A DNA stretch of 64,000 nucleotides, from positions 5,571,519-5,635,518 of the forward strand of contig NC_057010.1 of NCBI RefSeq assembly GCF_000002595.2, written 5' to 3'. The notes beneath the pieces were generated by a model that saw only the letters and a list, made by a program, of their open reading frames with translations, was not told the origin of the DNA and searched no databases. Position numbers and translations under genes: made by a program. Positions 36,806 to 49,639 of this stretch are shown here, one piece after another. The first letter of the stretch is position 1; the number at the start of each line of letters is the position of its first letter. This stretch comes from Chlamydomonas reinhardtii. Lineage: Eukaryota > Chlorophyta > Chlorophyceae > Chlamydomonadales > Chlamydomonadaceae.

Positions 36806-38185
36806 TTATCCCGACCGGTCGGTCGGGGCCTTCTTCGCTACTGCTAGATGCTGCCAAGAGCTCTATGCATATTGCCACGCTACTGGCGCGTTGCGCGTGC
36901 CACGACCGTGACTCCGCAGCAGTCACTAATAATAGTTTTCTCGGCACTGTCCAAGCCTTGAAGTACTGCTTTACAGTTGTAAGCTCGGGGACTTAAACTC
37001 TGGTTGGCATTCCAATAATGACTGGGGAGCTGTGAAAGGAAATAAAGTTTTGCTAGGGTCAGCAATATCGATAGTGCAAAACAGGGCTTTATAAAGGAGA
37101 AAGGAACAGTCTGTGAACAAGTTGGTCCGCGGTCGTCATGGGATTCTTATTTCTCGACTTCCGCTGCTAAAACCCACCCGGCCCAGCTGTCAGCTCGTGT
37201 GCTTCTGCACGTTATTTCAAAGACCCAGCTTGCATATCGTCACCGGCGCCTAACGGCAGGCTAGGGCACCTCACGCACACATGTCGCTTACATTCGCATG
37301 TCCTTTAAGCAGCGTCCCAGCCAACGACACACGGCGCGCGCCAACTCACATCGGCCTGAAGTCGTCTACAAGGGTGAACTGACATCACAGCAACAGTACA
37401 GGCAGTCCCGTGGGTTACGGCCCTCCACTCAGTCAGCCCAGACTGACTTTGTCTGAGGTCACACTCGACGCAGGGCGCCGACATCCTCTGCGGCCTCCGG
37501 ACCCCCAACGAACAGTTTTTTCCCGAGCTGCAGGCATAGCTCGGGACCCGTGAAACACCAGCACCGCCCAAGGCACATGCACTCTCTGCACCTGGAGGCT
37601 GGGGCGAGAGGGCCTCGGTTCTGCTGGTGGTGCTGCCGCTAGTGCCCAATTACAACGGGCTCCGCACCAGTGGTACCAACACTGATCATGCATGTGCAGT
37701 TCCTCCTGGGTGCGGTGGACCCCATTTAGGTGTGGTGGGTGCGGTGGACCCCATTACAGCAAGCTGTTGCAAATCCAGCATATGGTTAAGGTGGCTACTG
37801 TGCTTCACATCGACCCGTTCGGCCCTTAGGTTTGCGACAGTCCAAGCCTCTGCAACACACCCCCATCCATGCTTCAACTTACGCACTTAGCCCACCCCGT
37901 ACGGTATGCATGCATGCATGCATGCATGCAACCACATACGTATGGGTCATGCGCCTCATGGGCACATTTCTATGGGCTCATCTTCCTCCTGCATGCTCGT
38001 CAGCGATTCGCTGCCATGTCGGATCCCCTTCGCAAATTCACACATACGCACAGGTGTCCTCTGGGCACAGCACAGCTGGAGTGCCTCTAGCACCTAGTGT
38101 GTCACGCTGGATGTCCAATGCGCTTGGAGCGCCACCTCTTCCTTAGGCCTTTGCCCCGTACCGAACCGCTCGCATTCCCTTGTAC
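36806..38185. other. Intergenic upstream of kinase B and downstream of ZIP gene
   Basis: Kinase B promoter/5' UTR side (AT-richer around 36910-37080) and the ZIP 3' UTR side, with TTACA (TGTAA on -) at 37754..37758 as candidate ZIP poly(A) signal. A direct repeat of GGTGCGGTGGACCCCATT occurs twice, near 37709 and 37739. No gene was recognised. Confidence 0.45.
37907..37930. repeat. (TGCA)6 microsatellite
   Basis: Six perfect TGCA copies. The motif is self-complementary, so the tract is a perfect palindrome. Confidence 0.95.
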
Positions 38186-41100
38186 TCATGCCCACAACGC
38201 GAGCACTGAGAATGCTGCTGTGCTCGCGAACAGGAGAGCAAACAGCACCGCGCGCTCCCACGCGGCCCAAGGTCGGCCCACAAGGCAGCCTTCCCCACCG
38301 CTCGTGCCACTACCCGCACCGCTGGCACCACACGTGCTGTGCGGCCCGAAATCCGATATCACCATTCCGGCTGCCAGGTACAGCAACAAGCCACCAGAAA
38401 CGCCGTTGATGGTTCCCTGCAGAAGGTTACGGCATGCAATTGTCGGTAATTGGCCTTTGTGCACGTGCACACGTTGGAAAGCCCCAGAGGCTGACGAAGT
38501 AAGGGCAGGTCCCATGGTGGAAAGCAATCAGGATTCCCCTTGATCAAATTTACAGATGCTGCGCATGCCAGCACGCTCGCTGCAAGGGTAAATCTTACCG
38601 TCACGGCCCGGGAGGTCACACTCTCGGCATCGTAGGTGTCGACAATTGCGATCCCCACTGCATGCAAGGAAACGCAGCGAAAATACAAACGGAGGCGTGT
38701 GAGTTTAGCAAGCATCATTTGAAGCAGGCGTGCTTGCGCCCTTCACTCTTGGTGAGTCATGTCCTGCGACGTCCCTAACCATGCTACAGTTGTGCTCGCT
38801 TGCTTTCTCTGTCTCGCATGGTCGATAATAACCGTATTCGGGCCAGCCTCGATTTCACCCATGCATGGGCCTCGCGGGCACATGCACTGTGTCTTAGTGG
38901 CTCCCCGCCCCCGCCCCCGCCCCCGCCCCCGCCCCTCCCCTGCCGCCCCCGCCCCCGCCGCCGCCCCCGCCGCCCCGCCCCGCACACGCACACGCACACG
39001 CACACGCACACGCACACGCACACGCACACGCACACGCACACGCACACGCACACGCACACGCACACGCACACGCACACGCACACGCACACGCACTCACCCG
39101 CGATGCCCAGTGGGCACATGATCGCGTACGACAGCACCATGACGGCCATGCGCCAGTGCCGCACACCCACGCCCAGCAGCACGGCGGCCAGGCAGAAACC
39201 CTGCGGGTGGATTGAAGACGTGTGCGCGCGCGTACGTGGTAAGGAAGACCAACGGCAACTCCGCGCCGCGCAGCCCGCGCCCGTCTTTGCGTGTATATGG
39301 ATGACGCGCGTGTGCGTGTTATGAGTCCGACCATGCATTCACTGATGACCCAAACGCATGATGAATAGTGCGTGGCTATCACCGATCCGGTATCACCGCC
39401 GTCTTCCTGTTGCGCCCAACCACTACAACCACCTACCTCGAAGAACTGGTGCAGACTGAGCGCCACAAGCAGCGCGCGGCAGTCCGCGACGGTGGTGGAT
39501 GTCCCGAGGGCCAGCCCTGTAAGTAGATAGAGCAGACGGGAAAATAAGTGAACGAAGGCAGCAGACCACAGCTACTTCACTCGGCTTTGGTGATCCCAAC
39601 CCTGTATCCGATCTATCTACAGTAGTAGGCGGATCGAGTAGGCCCGCCCTTGGGCCCGCTGGACGGGCGGGGTGAGCACGCACGCATAGTATGACGACAA
39701 GGCCCCTACGTACGGTACGTACATCAAGGGCCCTCGATTGACTGCCCCAGCCCGCACATGCGCGCCCCTCTCGCACCCACCAATGATGACGCTGTGTGCC
39801 ATGCAGCCGAGCTCAAACATGAAGGCGGTGGTCACGGACCGCGCTTGGCGGACAGTAGGTGTAGCTGCTACCGCGCCTGAGGTGGGCGATGCCGTTGTTG
39901 TGGTGGCGGCGGGGGTGTTATCCTCGTTGCAGCACTTGAGGCTTCCACTGTCTTCGTCAGTGTGATGCGGATGAGGTGGCGTGAGCACTTGGAGGCGCAC
40001 ATCGAAGGCCCCAACTGCAGCTGTTCCAGCAGAAGTGCCGCTGGTGCAGGTGGCGGCGTTTGCACCGGCATACTTGCCGCTTGCAGCGGACGTTGCAGCT
40101 ACGGTGACCACTGCAGCAGATGATGCAAGGGCGAGAGGCGCGGAGGCTTTGGCCACCTTGGCAAAGTGGCGCTCCGCAATTGCGTGCGCCACGTTTTCCA
40201 GCATGGCCATCAGGAGGAACCTGGGGAGGTAAGTGGTGTAAACACGGCGGGCACTGACGATGAAGGTTTTCTCCAAGGTAGGCGTTTCATGCATGCGCAC
40301 GCAGCTGCTGTACGAGTGTACGGAATGTTACGGTACATATCACTCTTAATCATCCGATTATTAGCCCCATCCGCCAGCCACACACTCACCCGAAGACGAC
40401 CACGCACATCCCAATGGGGAAGGGGTGGTGATGCCGGCCGCCGCCGCCGCCTTCGTGCTCCTCGTGTCCACCGCCACCGTAATCTTCAAACTCAACGAGC
40501 AGTTGCGAGGCAAGGAGCGAGCGGGAGCGCAGGTGGCGGCGGCGGTGGTCGTGGCCGTCATGGCCGCCACCATCGCCGCCCACCAGTCCCTCCATCTCGC
40601 TGACGGCGTGCATGGACACGTGCACCAGGGCCAGGGACAGGATGCAGCCCGCGGACACGGCGCGCACGGACGCCAGGAGCAGCGGCCGCAGCTGCAGCCA
40701 GCCCTGTCGGGTGCGTGCGTACATGTTTGCCGTGGAACAAGATGCATGTGTCGTGTGTATATGGAATGCGTGAATGGATGAGGTTGCACGGGGCTGTGAT
40801 GCTTGGACGCCGATGATGCAGAACCAAAGGGCAAGGAGAAAGTAGAGAGACACGGCCGCACGCTCACCATCAATGTCCAGGGCAGGCAGCAGCCCAAGAT
40901 TCCCGCTGCCAGGACCACAAATACGCCAGCAATCTGTGCGCGCACAGGTGCCGCCAGGATTGTTGATGACAATAAGGCCAGGCTGAAAGTAAGCGGATTA
41001 AGCGGATGGATTAACATGCAACGTAGCAAACAATAAACTGAAGGTAGAGAGCGAGCCCCAACGCACACAAGCATGTGGAGCAGACAGAAGCCAAGTTGAA

Positions 41101-44100
41101 AATGTACGGTCTCTTCCCACACCGTACCCGCAGGCTCTTGACCAGCTGCATGTCCTCCTCCTCTTCCTCGTGATGGCCATCCTCCTCGTGGTCGTGATCA
41201 TGGTCATCGCTGTGCCCTTCATCGGCGGACAAGCCGCCAGGCACGCTGCTGCGGGGCTGCGGGGCTGCTGCAGGCGATGACGTGCCCTCACCGGCTCCTG
41301 CTGTCACACCCGGCAACCGCCCTGTTGCCACTGCCGTAAACACACCCAGGCTCTGAGGTGTGAGCGTGGCGTTCAGCAGCTGCTGCTGGCCGCACGTGGG
41401 CAGGCTGGCACGACACTGGCGTGCAATGCTCTGCACGGCCGCCGCGAGCGCCGCGGCACCGCTGCTGTTTCCTGCCACGGCGGTTTGGGTGGCGGCGGCG
41501 GCGGATGCCCCGGCGGTGGCAGGAGGGGGCAGTAGGAGGTAGTCGGCGGCATAGCTGGCGGAGCGCACGCAGTCGAAGTGGTCACCATGCGCCTGCAGTA
41601 CGCAGCCGGGGCGGGAGGTGCAGGCGCGCTCTCCAAGGGCCGCACACGCGGGTGCGAACATGGCCACCAGTGCCTCCTGTGCCACGGGCGAGGCAGTGAG
41701 TGCAGAGTCGCTGCAGCTGTCGGTAGCAGTGGCTGCGGCGGAGACAGAGGTGGAGGACGCGCCTGACGCACAAGTGAGAGCCTCGGATGCGGCAAGGAGC
41801 AGAGTCCTGTGAGAGGGGGGAGATGCGGCATGCACAGAGCAGCAAGTGTGTGAGATGGAAGGTCAAGTAAGCAGCGGTTAGTGCGGGAGGTAGAAGGCCG
41901 TGCAGCAGTTAATGTAGGAGGTGCAGCACAGCAGCAGTCAGTGCAGGAGGTGAAAGGCCATGCAGCAGTTAGTGTGGGAGGTGGAAGGCAGTGCAGCAGT
42001 AAGTGGGGGAGGCGAAAGGCCGGGCACCAGTGAATGTGGGAGGTGAAAGGCCAGGCACTAGTGAGTGTAGGAGGCGAAAGGCCGGGCAACATGGCCCACA
42101 AGGCGCCGGCTGTTGGTGAGCTGCATGCCGTACTTTACACTGCTGGTGCCCCCGTTTTGACTTGGGCACAACAATCCCCCCCCCCCCACACACACACAGA
42201 CACAGACACACACAGACACATCATGTACACGCGCACGCACCTGCCAGGCGCCGACAGGGAGCCATGCATGGCCCGTGCCGCCGCCAGCGACACAGCGGGT
42301 GACTGCTGCTGAGATGGCGGTTGAGCTGTGCCAGGTGGTGTAGATGATTGGGGTGGCGACACGGCTGCCAGCACCGCCGCCGCCAGGCCCATGAGGGTGG
42401 GCGCGCACTGCGAACTGCTCAGCAGCAGCTGGCACGTGGGAGCCACGAGCGTCACTGTGGCAGAGGGGGCCTCCGAGCCGTTCCGGGGTAGTCCGCTGTC
42501 GACAACCTGCTGGGTGCGTGCGCGCATGGGAGCATTGGAAGCAAGGGGCAGATGAGCATCTAAGATGTGGACGTGGCGTGTGTGGGGAGCGAGCGAGCTC
42601 CTACTGCTAGGTTGTCAAGGCAGAACTATGCACGCCCACCAAGTCAGGCTACTTGATTGGGTGTGCTGTCGTCACGCACCGCATGACCACATCAATTGAA
42701 CGCACATGCTCGCTCCAATAAGCCATGGCAAGTAGTGCACGAACCCACCTGCGGGTTTTGCTGGCCGCCGCTGTCAGCAGAGCCGCTGGACGGGGCTGCC
42801 GCGAGCGCACAGACCGGGCACACGGGCGGCGGCGGGCAGGAGGATACCGCAGGGACTGGCAGTGGCAGCGGCGGCGGCTGAGGAACCACCGCGCCAGCCG
42901 CTGGGTTACTACGCGGCGGCGCTGCTGGTGGTGCTGGCGGCGGAAAGGGGGCTGCCACTGGCGGCGTTATGAGGAACACGTCAGTGACGTTTATGATACC
43001 AGCAGACGATGCGGCCGCAAGCATGCGGGCCCACTGCGTCGGGTTGAGTGAGAAGCGGCCGGCTGGGGTTGTGGCGGTGGCGACAGCAGTAGCGGTGGCG
43101 CGGCAGGCGGCCTCCGAGAGGCGGGCAGGGCGCGACTCGTGAGAGTCTAGCCAGTAGCTCTCGGGGTTGCACAGAAACGACACTTGCTCGGCGGCGGCCG
43201 CCAGGGGAGCGGGCCAGCTCCAGCTCTTGCGAACAAACTGCCAGTCCTACGGGCGGGCATGCAAGTACGCAGAGATGACGAGATGTACGGGGCGAAATGG
43301 GGTTGCGAAGGCGGGGTGCTTGGGATGGCTTTTGTGCGATATGGCGGTAATGTCTGCGCGCGTCGGCACGAGCGTGCAGTGCCGTACAAATAAACCCCTG
43401 GTGGTTGGGAACGGCGCCAGGCAAATGATGAAGGCTTCGCACACGCGATTCGGAAAAGGGCGGCACGCACAGCCAAAAATCACAGAAAGAAATCTGTTTA
43501 GGCATAACCGCCGGCGGATGCATGATGAAAGTGTGAAAGTGAGTATGGGTTTTTACCCCCGCAGCCCGTTCTCTGCACATGCAGCAGCGCCTGTGGGAAT
43601 GACGGTATCACGGTATGGCACCTACCGGCATGCAGTGGCCGTGGGAGTCGTGGTCCTCATAGAAGCACCGGGGAGCCGCGGCGAAGCAGGTAGGCACATC
43701 CGCGATGTCATAGCACGCCTCCGGCGCCGTCATGTCGAGGTACGGTTGAATCACAGTCTCAAGGGAAGCGGGCACACAGCGCTCATCACTGCTGCTGGTC
43801 GCAGTGGTGCTGGTGCTGCGCAGCAGCTGGGAGAGCAGAGGCCAGATTGGGGAGGCGGCGTCACTCCTGCCGAATGAGCGCCATGTGCATGCGCCGTCCG
43901 CGGTGGCTTCGCAGGTCGATCGGCCACCGGCAACCCCCCTGGCGTCGCAGCCCTCGAGCAGCAGCGCGGCACGAATAAGGGACCTGTGAAGTGCGACAGA
44001 CCGCGTGGCTTGTTGGAAATGCAACTTGGAGGGCCTGACTGCTGGCCGCGAGGTAAGTGCGAGGTATGCACACGCGAGCTGCAAAAGGAGTGACGGAGGG

Positions 44101-44567
44101 ATTGGGGTGGGTGCGTGGGCATGCGTGCGTGTGGACGTACACCAGGCTTCCTCGCTCATCTCAATTCGCCCCAGTATGAAGTGCCCACGTCTTTGGCGTA
44201 CGAAGGAAGGCGCAATTCAGCCTCTCAAGCGTCGGGTGGCCAGCGGCGGGCACTGCCTCCTTTTACTTAACCATTTCCACGCTCACCGCACACGAGCGAG
44301 GTCAAGCAAGAGACATACAGAGCCCAGAAGCACATCGATCAGTCCCATTGCTTACCTTGTGGCTTCATTTAAAGCTCCAGGAGAAAGTTCCGAGCTCGCG
44401 AGCGAACCAAGAGGCGCTAGCAGATTCCATGCACAACTTGACGTGTCAGCGCGCCAGACACATGCACTGTGTGTTTCCTGAGCTGTAGAGCTAGAGCTTA
44501 ATGTTGCATAAGGCAGGACTAGTACCCATATCACAGCAAGCGGGCGCCGACGGTGACTCGACAACAT
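38186..44567 (-). CDS. ZIP-family metal transporter with large ectodomain
   Basis: Twelve exons, coding order complement 44356..44567, 43626..43983, 42749..43246, 42241..42506, 41123..41806, 40868..40982, 40390..40703, 39781..40220, 39437..39516, 39098..39200, 38599..38657, 38186..38416; 1,119 residues. Signal peptide PLAVIWVLVLPYATL, then ~650 ectodomain residues with paired Cys, a Pro-rich part, and DDHDHDHEEDGHHEEEEED before TM1. Membrane core: IAGVFVVLAAGILGCCLPW (TM1), a TM2 followed by a His-rich loop (GGHDGHDH, RHHHPF), FLLMAMLENVAHAI (TM3), a 100-residue cytosolic loop with HPHH and CC, then TM4 MAHSVIIGLALG and TM5 LSLHQFFEGFCL, the ZIP signature with its metal-site His and Glu, and TM6-8. 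ZIPs bring Zn, Fe or Mn into the cytosol; the His clusters favour zinc. Divergent from the AztD-like gene. Confidence 0.9.
38906..39092. repeat. Microsatellites in ZIP intron 10: (CCCCCG)n and (CACACG)n
   Basis: A C/G-rich hexamer tract at about 38906-38980 is followed by about 18 copies of CACACG at 38982-39092, running up to 5 bp from the exon 10 donor (minus strand). The second tract is strictly alternating purine-pyrimidine, a Z-DNA-prone sequence. Long Arg/Val or His/Thr frames in this stretch are artefacts of the repeat. Confidence 0.93.
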
Positions 44568-45029
44568 GGTTAGGTCTCGCCGCCGCTCGCTTTGCAACAC
44601 GCACTTGCTTTATGTGATTGGGGTGCATGCGCTGTGGGGATCTAAGTATTGATTTTGTTGTGCAGAAAATAGTCGCACGGCTGTTTAAACGGACGCATTG
44701 GAGGTTTCGGGACGGACTTAACCGATAACTGACAGTCGTTATGTGTCCGGTGCGCCTGCTCGCAGGCCCTGCTGGAAGGACTGCGGCTTGCTTCCTGTGC
44801 GGTCAGTCCAGCGAAATGCTCACAAGGCGTGGCCATGCGAGTGTGGGAAGAGTGGCGGCAATGAGTGGAAAGGACGCCCGGACAAACAAACGGCAGGTAC
44901 CCTGGAGCTGGCACGGTTGTCCATGCATGCTCGTCCGACCGGCACGGGGTACGAGGCTCGGCCCTCCACATTTAAGCCTCACGGGCTTGATCAGATAAAC
45001 GGAGTGACACGCCTCTGAATTCTACAGCC
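44568..45029. promoter_or_regulatory. Shared divergent promoter region, ZIP and AztD-like genes
   Basis: The two start codons are 462 bp apart in head-to-head order. GTAC cores, the binding core of the algal copper/zinc-linked regulator CRR1, occur at 44897..44900 and 44949..44952. Two four-base cores are expected by chance in this length, so this is only suggestive. Confidence 0.5.
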
Positions 45030-48000
45030 ATGGCAATGCCTCGCCTTGTGTCGTCTCAGTCCGGGCGCGTGCCCATCCTGTGGGCAGCAGCCGCCATTGC
45101 GGTGCTCGCTGCGAGCTGCTGCGTCGCGCAGAACACTTCATGGTCGCAAGGCCGTGCTCGTCTGTTTGTGGCTGATAACACTCCAGCATCGCCTGGCGTA
45201 GTCGTTGTCGACCTCCCGTCCGGCAACATCTCGGGCCGCATCGCCATGCCCGGCACATCGCTGCAGCTGGGCGCCTCTCAGGACAATGCGCACGTTGGAG
45301 TGTTCAGGAACCGCGATAACGACCAGCACGTAAGTACTAAATGCATGGGGATTCAAGGATCAGCTGGCTAGCTAAGTAAGGCCGCTGCTATTGGATGGGT
45401 GCACACTCCTGCCACGGCACCGTGCGCTAGTAATTCTCTGGACGGTGCGTGTAACACGACGCGAGAGCAAACACGCCACAATCTCACACTGCCCATGCCC
45501 CATCCGGCTTATAATTACCAATGCAGTTCCTCACCGTCATCTCCACCGGCATCCGACCCATCGTGCCAGTCACCGTCAAGTCCAGCACCCTGCGCCAGCC
45601 AGCGGCGCTTAAGGTGCGTTCAGTCGCGGTCGCTCGCTCGCGTGTGCATGTGCAGATAGCTAGTGCGTGCATGCCGTGCTTGTGAGCGTGGTGCGTGCGC
45701 CTAAGGGGCGGCAGGAAGCCTCCACCTGCTGTGCGCCCGCCTGAAAGAGCGAGAACTTCTGGGTGCGTGCAGGAGGGTGAGGTGGGCCCCATGCGGCGCC
45801 CCGTGCTGGCCAAGAGCTTCCTTCTGGTTAACGGATCGGACGGTATCGGTGGGGTGGAGACCGGCGGCATGCTGGTGTACCATGGCGGCTGGAAGCAATA
45901 CCTTGCCTACGTGAGTGCATAGATGCTGGGATTGCCGCACGTGTTCACGGGTATGTTGATGTGAGGAGTTGAGAGCACACGTGGGTGGAGTCCGCAGCCC
46001 AAGGGTCAGGCCTAAGGGATTTCCGGCTGTGTTCACTGCAATGATGGCTTGGACATCACGAATGCCCCCATGCTGCTTGACAACTGTCTCAGGCCGAAAA
46101 CCACGGCACCGTCTACACCTACCAGAGCGAGAGCCTGCACGGGTCGCGCCGCTTTGAGGTTCGCTCCACGATGAAGGTGTGTGTGGGTGTGTCGATTGGA
46201 TGGAAGGTTGGGGCTTACTTCATACTTGTATTGCGTCATGCGGGGTTGCTAAGTTTTGCGCGGGAGATAAGGTTGCGTGCGTGCGTATCGCTCCGGACTA
46301 CTAGGCACGACTTCTGTTGTTGGTTTACGCGCTGGAGCGTAGATAGATAGCTACCAGCAGGGTTTGCTCCGCGTTGCTGTACGCTGTGCGTATACCCTTA
46401 CATGCTGTCTGTCCGCCGCCGCCGTTCCCGCGCTCGACAGCTCCCTGTGGGCCACTTCCACGTCCTCCCGTACGGCAACCACATCATTGCCCCCCACACC
46501 GGCGTCAGCAGGTGCGCGGCGTGGCGCGCGTGTGCGTATGTGACGTTATGAATACGTTGGTTGTGACCTGCGTGTAACAGTAGCTAGTAGTGCGTGGCAG
46601 TAAGTACACGACGTGCAGAACGAAGAAGCAACGTCCATGCATGCAATGCGCAGGCGCGCGTGCATGCTACCTGCCCAGCCCATGCACCCGCTAGTTGGCC
46701 ACGCGCCGCCTGGCCCGCCGCCCCTTCCCACCCGCCATGAGTCTTCCATCCACCATGCACGTGCACAATATTCAACTCACTCGAGTGCCTGTGCGGCTGC
46801 CTGTGTGCGCCACCCGCCTGCCGCACTCCGCAGGGCCTACATCCTGGACAGCCGCGGCCGCCAGGTCGGCTCCTACCCCTGCGGCGGCTGCCACGGCTCT
46901 GCCGCCTATGAGAAGCCGGTACGTGAGCGCTTCCACTCATCATGCACGAACACATATAAGCATGCCCTCTGCGTGCGTGCCTGGGCGCCGTACGTCCCAC
47001 GCTTGTTCGGTCATGGCACCTCGCTCGCTCCCCGCACTTGCCACAGCGGCCCCACCCACCCACCCACCCACCCACCAATGCAATGCACCAGGACCGCCAT
47101 CCCTATTCCACCACACCTGCTACTGCTGCATGCTGTGCCTATCACTTATCAATAGGTCGCCTCACCGTACCCCACCCCACCTCGCCTCTCGCCCCCACCC
47201 TATTACTTCATCGTCAGGGTCACCTGGCTGCGGTGTTTGGCTGCAACGACTCCGTGCTGGTGGTGCACGGCACGGAGCGGACGGGGCACTACCTGCCCGC
47301 CACCTCGCCGCGCGTGGGCAGCTTCGTGTACGGCGCACCGGGTGCGTGATGTGGCAGTAGGAGTGGCAACGACCAGAGCTAATAAGGGAGGCACATGTAT
47401 GTATGGCAACTGATGTGTGATAGATGGTGCCTGGCATGTCACGATTTGACTCATCGGTTGGTGGCGACCCAGATGTTAATAACCAGCAGCGTGACTACGG
47501 TATGACTCACGCATGTTGCAGGTGTTTTCTGGTCTTCCAACACCCTGCAGACATTCTTCTGGTGAGTTGGATGGGCGCTTCTGCTCCCTTTGCTGCAACC
47601 TATCGAGTTATTGCACGCACGCACGTCCTTGTCTCGTGCCCGACTCATGCTTACCGTATGCGCACACACGGGCCCGCCCTCCTCGTCCGACGGTGGAGAC
47701 AATTTCCCACCCCACCCCCACTAACCTAACCCCGCCCCCACTCACAGGCGCACGGATGTCCGCGGCGAGGAGCCCGGCCTGACGCGTGTGGCACACCGTG
47801 GCGGCCTGCTGCGGCTGGTGGGACTGGAGGGCGCCGGCGGCCACCTGCTCGGCCTGCACGTGAGTACGGGCAGGGCGGCAGTAGCCAGCAGCGGCAGCCC
47901 CGCATGCACCTGGGGAGGCCTCCTTTGTGCACCACCTCCCTCAATCTCCCACATACCAGCGGTTTCATTCGACACGCATTCAGACTGCTGTCTTGCAGGC

Positions 48001-48603
48001 TGTGTGCGTAGTGCATGCGCTCGCACAAGACAGCACCTCCCAACCTCCATCCTTGTCGTACTTCCAACCCACGCGCCGCTCTTTGCAGATTGACGGCAAC
48101 ATCACCATGTACCACGGCGACACCGGCGCGGAGGTTGTCAGCCTGCAGGTGGGTGGCCACTGGCCAGCAGCCGTACGGCGGGCGCTCCATCTATCACCAG
48201 CATCCATTCCCCCGTCCTATGCATCCATGCGCGCGCTAGCCCTACTTCGTTTTTCCCAGCCAATATTTTTGGCGGCGGTGCCTGGTCGCGTTGCTTGGCT
48301 ACATCCAATCTGCTTGCTTGGATTCTGCGTGCGCGCGTGCAGCTGGAGCCGGCGGGCTACGCCAACCAGACGGCACCGCAGCTGCTGTTCGATGCCGCCC
48401 ACTCGCATCTGTTCGTGTCCGTGGCCCGCACCGCGACCGTGCACGCCGTTGAGATCAAGATGGCCCAGCCTGCTTCTGCTGCCACTGCGGGCGCCGTGGA
48501 GCTGCGGGTGGTGCGCAGTGTGGTGGTGGGTGGCATGCCGGGAGCCATGGCCCTGGCCTACATGCCTGGCGTGGCGCCGCCCCCCTCCAGCCACTCCAGC
48601 TAG
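45030..48603 (+). CDS. Secreted beta-propeller-like protein resembling zinc metallochaperone AztD
   Basis: Eleven exons (45030..45329, 45527..45613, 45773..45910, 46093..46176, 46441..46511, 46834..46918, 47218..47341, 47522..47561, 47748..47859, 48089..48148, 48343..48603) give 453 residues, about the size of bacterial AztD. A signal peptide (ILWAAAAIAVLAASCCVAQ) precedes blade-like repeats: ARLFVADNTPASPGVVVVDL, GGMLVYHGGWKQYLAYAENH, GHFHVLPYGNHIIAPHTGV, YPCGGCHGSAAYEKPGHLA with VFGCNDSVLVV, DGNITMYHGDTGAEVV and HSHLFVSVARTATVHAVEI. The His-rich strand (H208, H210, H217, H222) and the CGGCHG...GC pair (C243, C246, H247, C264) resemble the metal and disulfide sites of AztD, a periplasmic propeller that hands zinc to an ABC transporter binding protein. 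Family assignment is by motif memory, not search. Its ZIP neighbour fits a metal role. Exons 9-11 are copied twice downstream. Confidence 0.82.
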
Positions 48604-48945
48604 ATATATAGCGCTAAGGATGCCCGTATGGCTAAATGTCGACAGCAACCAACTACGGTAGTCAACTGCTGGCGATAAAGGAGAGGCAGTGAAGGTTGCT
48701 GTGGGCTAGGCTGTAGGGTGGCTGATGGAACGAAGATAGGCATCCACGGTAGGCACGTGATCGATCATTGCAACGCAGGATGTCACATACATACACACAC
48801 ACACGGTGATGCATGTACAGTACGTAGCAACTGGCAGCTCACTTGCTTTCATACTGAAGCAGTGCCACAAGCGTAGGGCTACAGCACATGCAGTACATTT
48901 GAAGCAATGCGAGTTGTGGATGGGGCATTACTGGCAGCTGCCAGC

Positions 48946-48950
48946 TGTAA
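48946..48950 (+). terminator. TGTAA polyadenylation signal of the AztD-like gene
   Basis: TGTAA lies 343 bp past the stop codon; another occurs near 49071. The 3' flank up to about 48830 is also found in the downstream units. Confidence 0.45.
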
Positions 48951-49639
48951 ATTGAACCCCAGTTGGATTGCTGTGTCATACATGCGTCCACCTCTATCTA
49001 TGAACCTGGCTCCTCGATAGCAGGCTCATTCGTAACCAGGCTCATTTGCAACCTACGTCACACCTCCCAGTTGTAAGCAAGTATGAACACGCATGGGGCC
49101 TGCCCCGCGTGAGCATGCCTAGCTTACTCGCACGCACACACGCCGGTCAACATGGCGCTACCAACGACGACTCCAGCAGCATTGTTAGATAGTAGGCGGG
49201 TAAGGGGGACTAAAACCCCACACCCTGTCGGCTTATCCCTTAATCCACGCCCTGACGTATGGAAAGGTGTAATCATGTTTTGAGCTGATGGGCTGCGGAG
49301 AGTCGGGGCCGCCCATGTAACACACCCACACAATAACACTACTGCATCGTCGTGCACTCGGTGCCATGCCTCTCTCAGCCACGTTGCCGCCTTCAGCGTC
49401 CGTTCGCAAACCTGCTCACGCTATGTCCAGGCAGCAGCAAAACAGATATGGGGGATTGCGGGCCGTACACGTGCGGGTTAGAACTCTGGATCCATCTCCC
49501 CACAGACGGCCCGGCGGCGCCCACCAAACGCCGCCCTTTTAAACCAGGTCTGCCCCGCCACGCCTACCTTACTTGCGCCGGGCAGGAACTACCCACCACG
49601 CACACCGGTTCATTCCCCACATGCTCACACTCTCGCCAC

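Noticed and set aside
38743-39338. Frames coding Arg-Val or Cys-Val runs
   Set aside because: Translation of the (CACACG)n microsatellite in a ZIP intron, not a gene.
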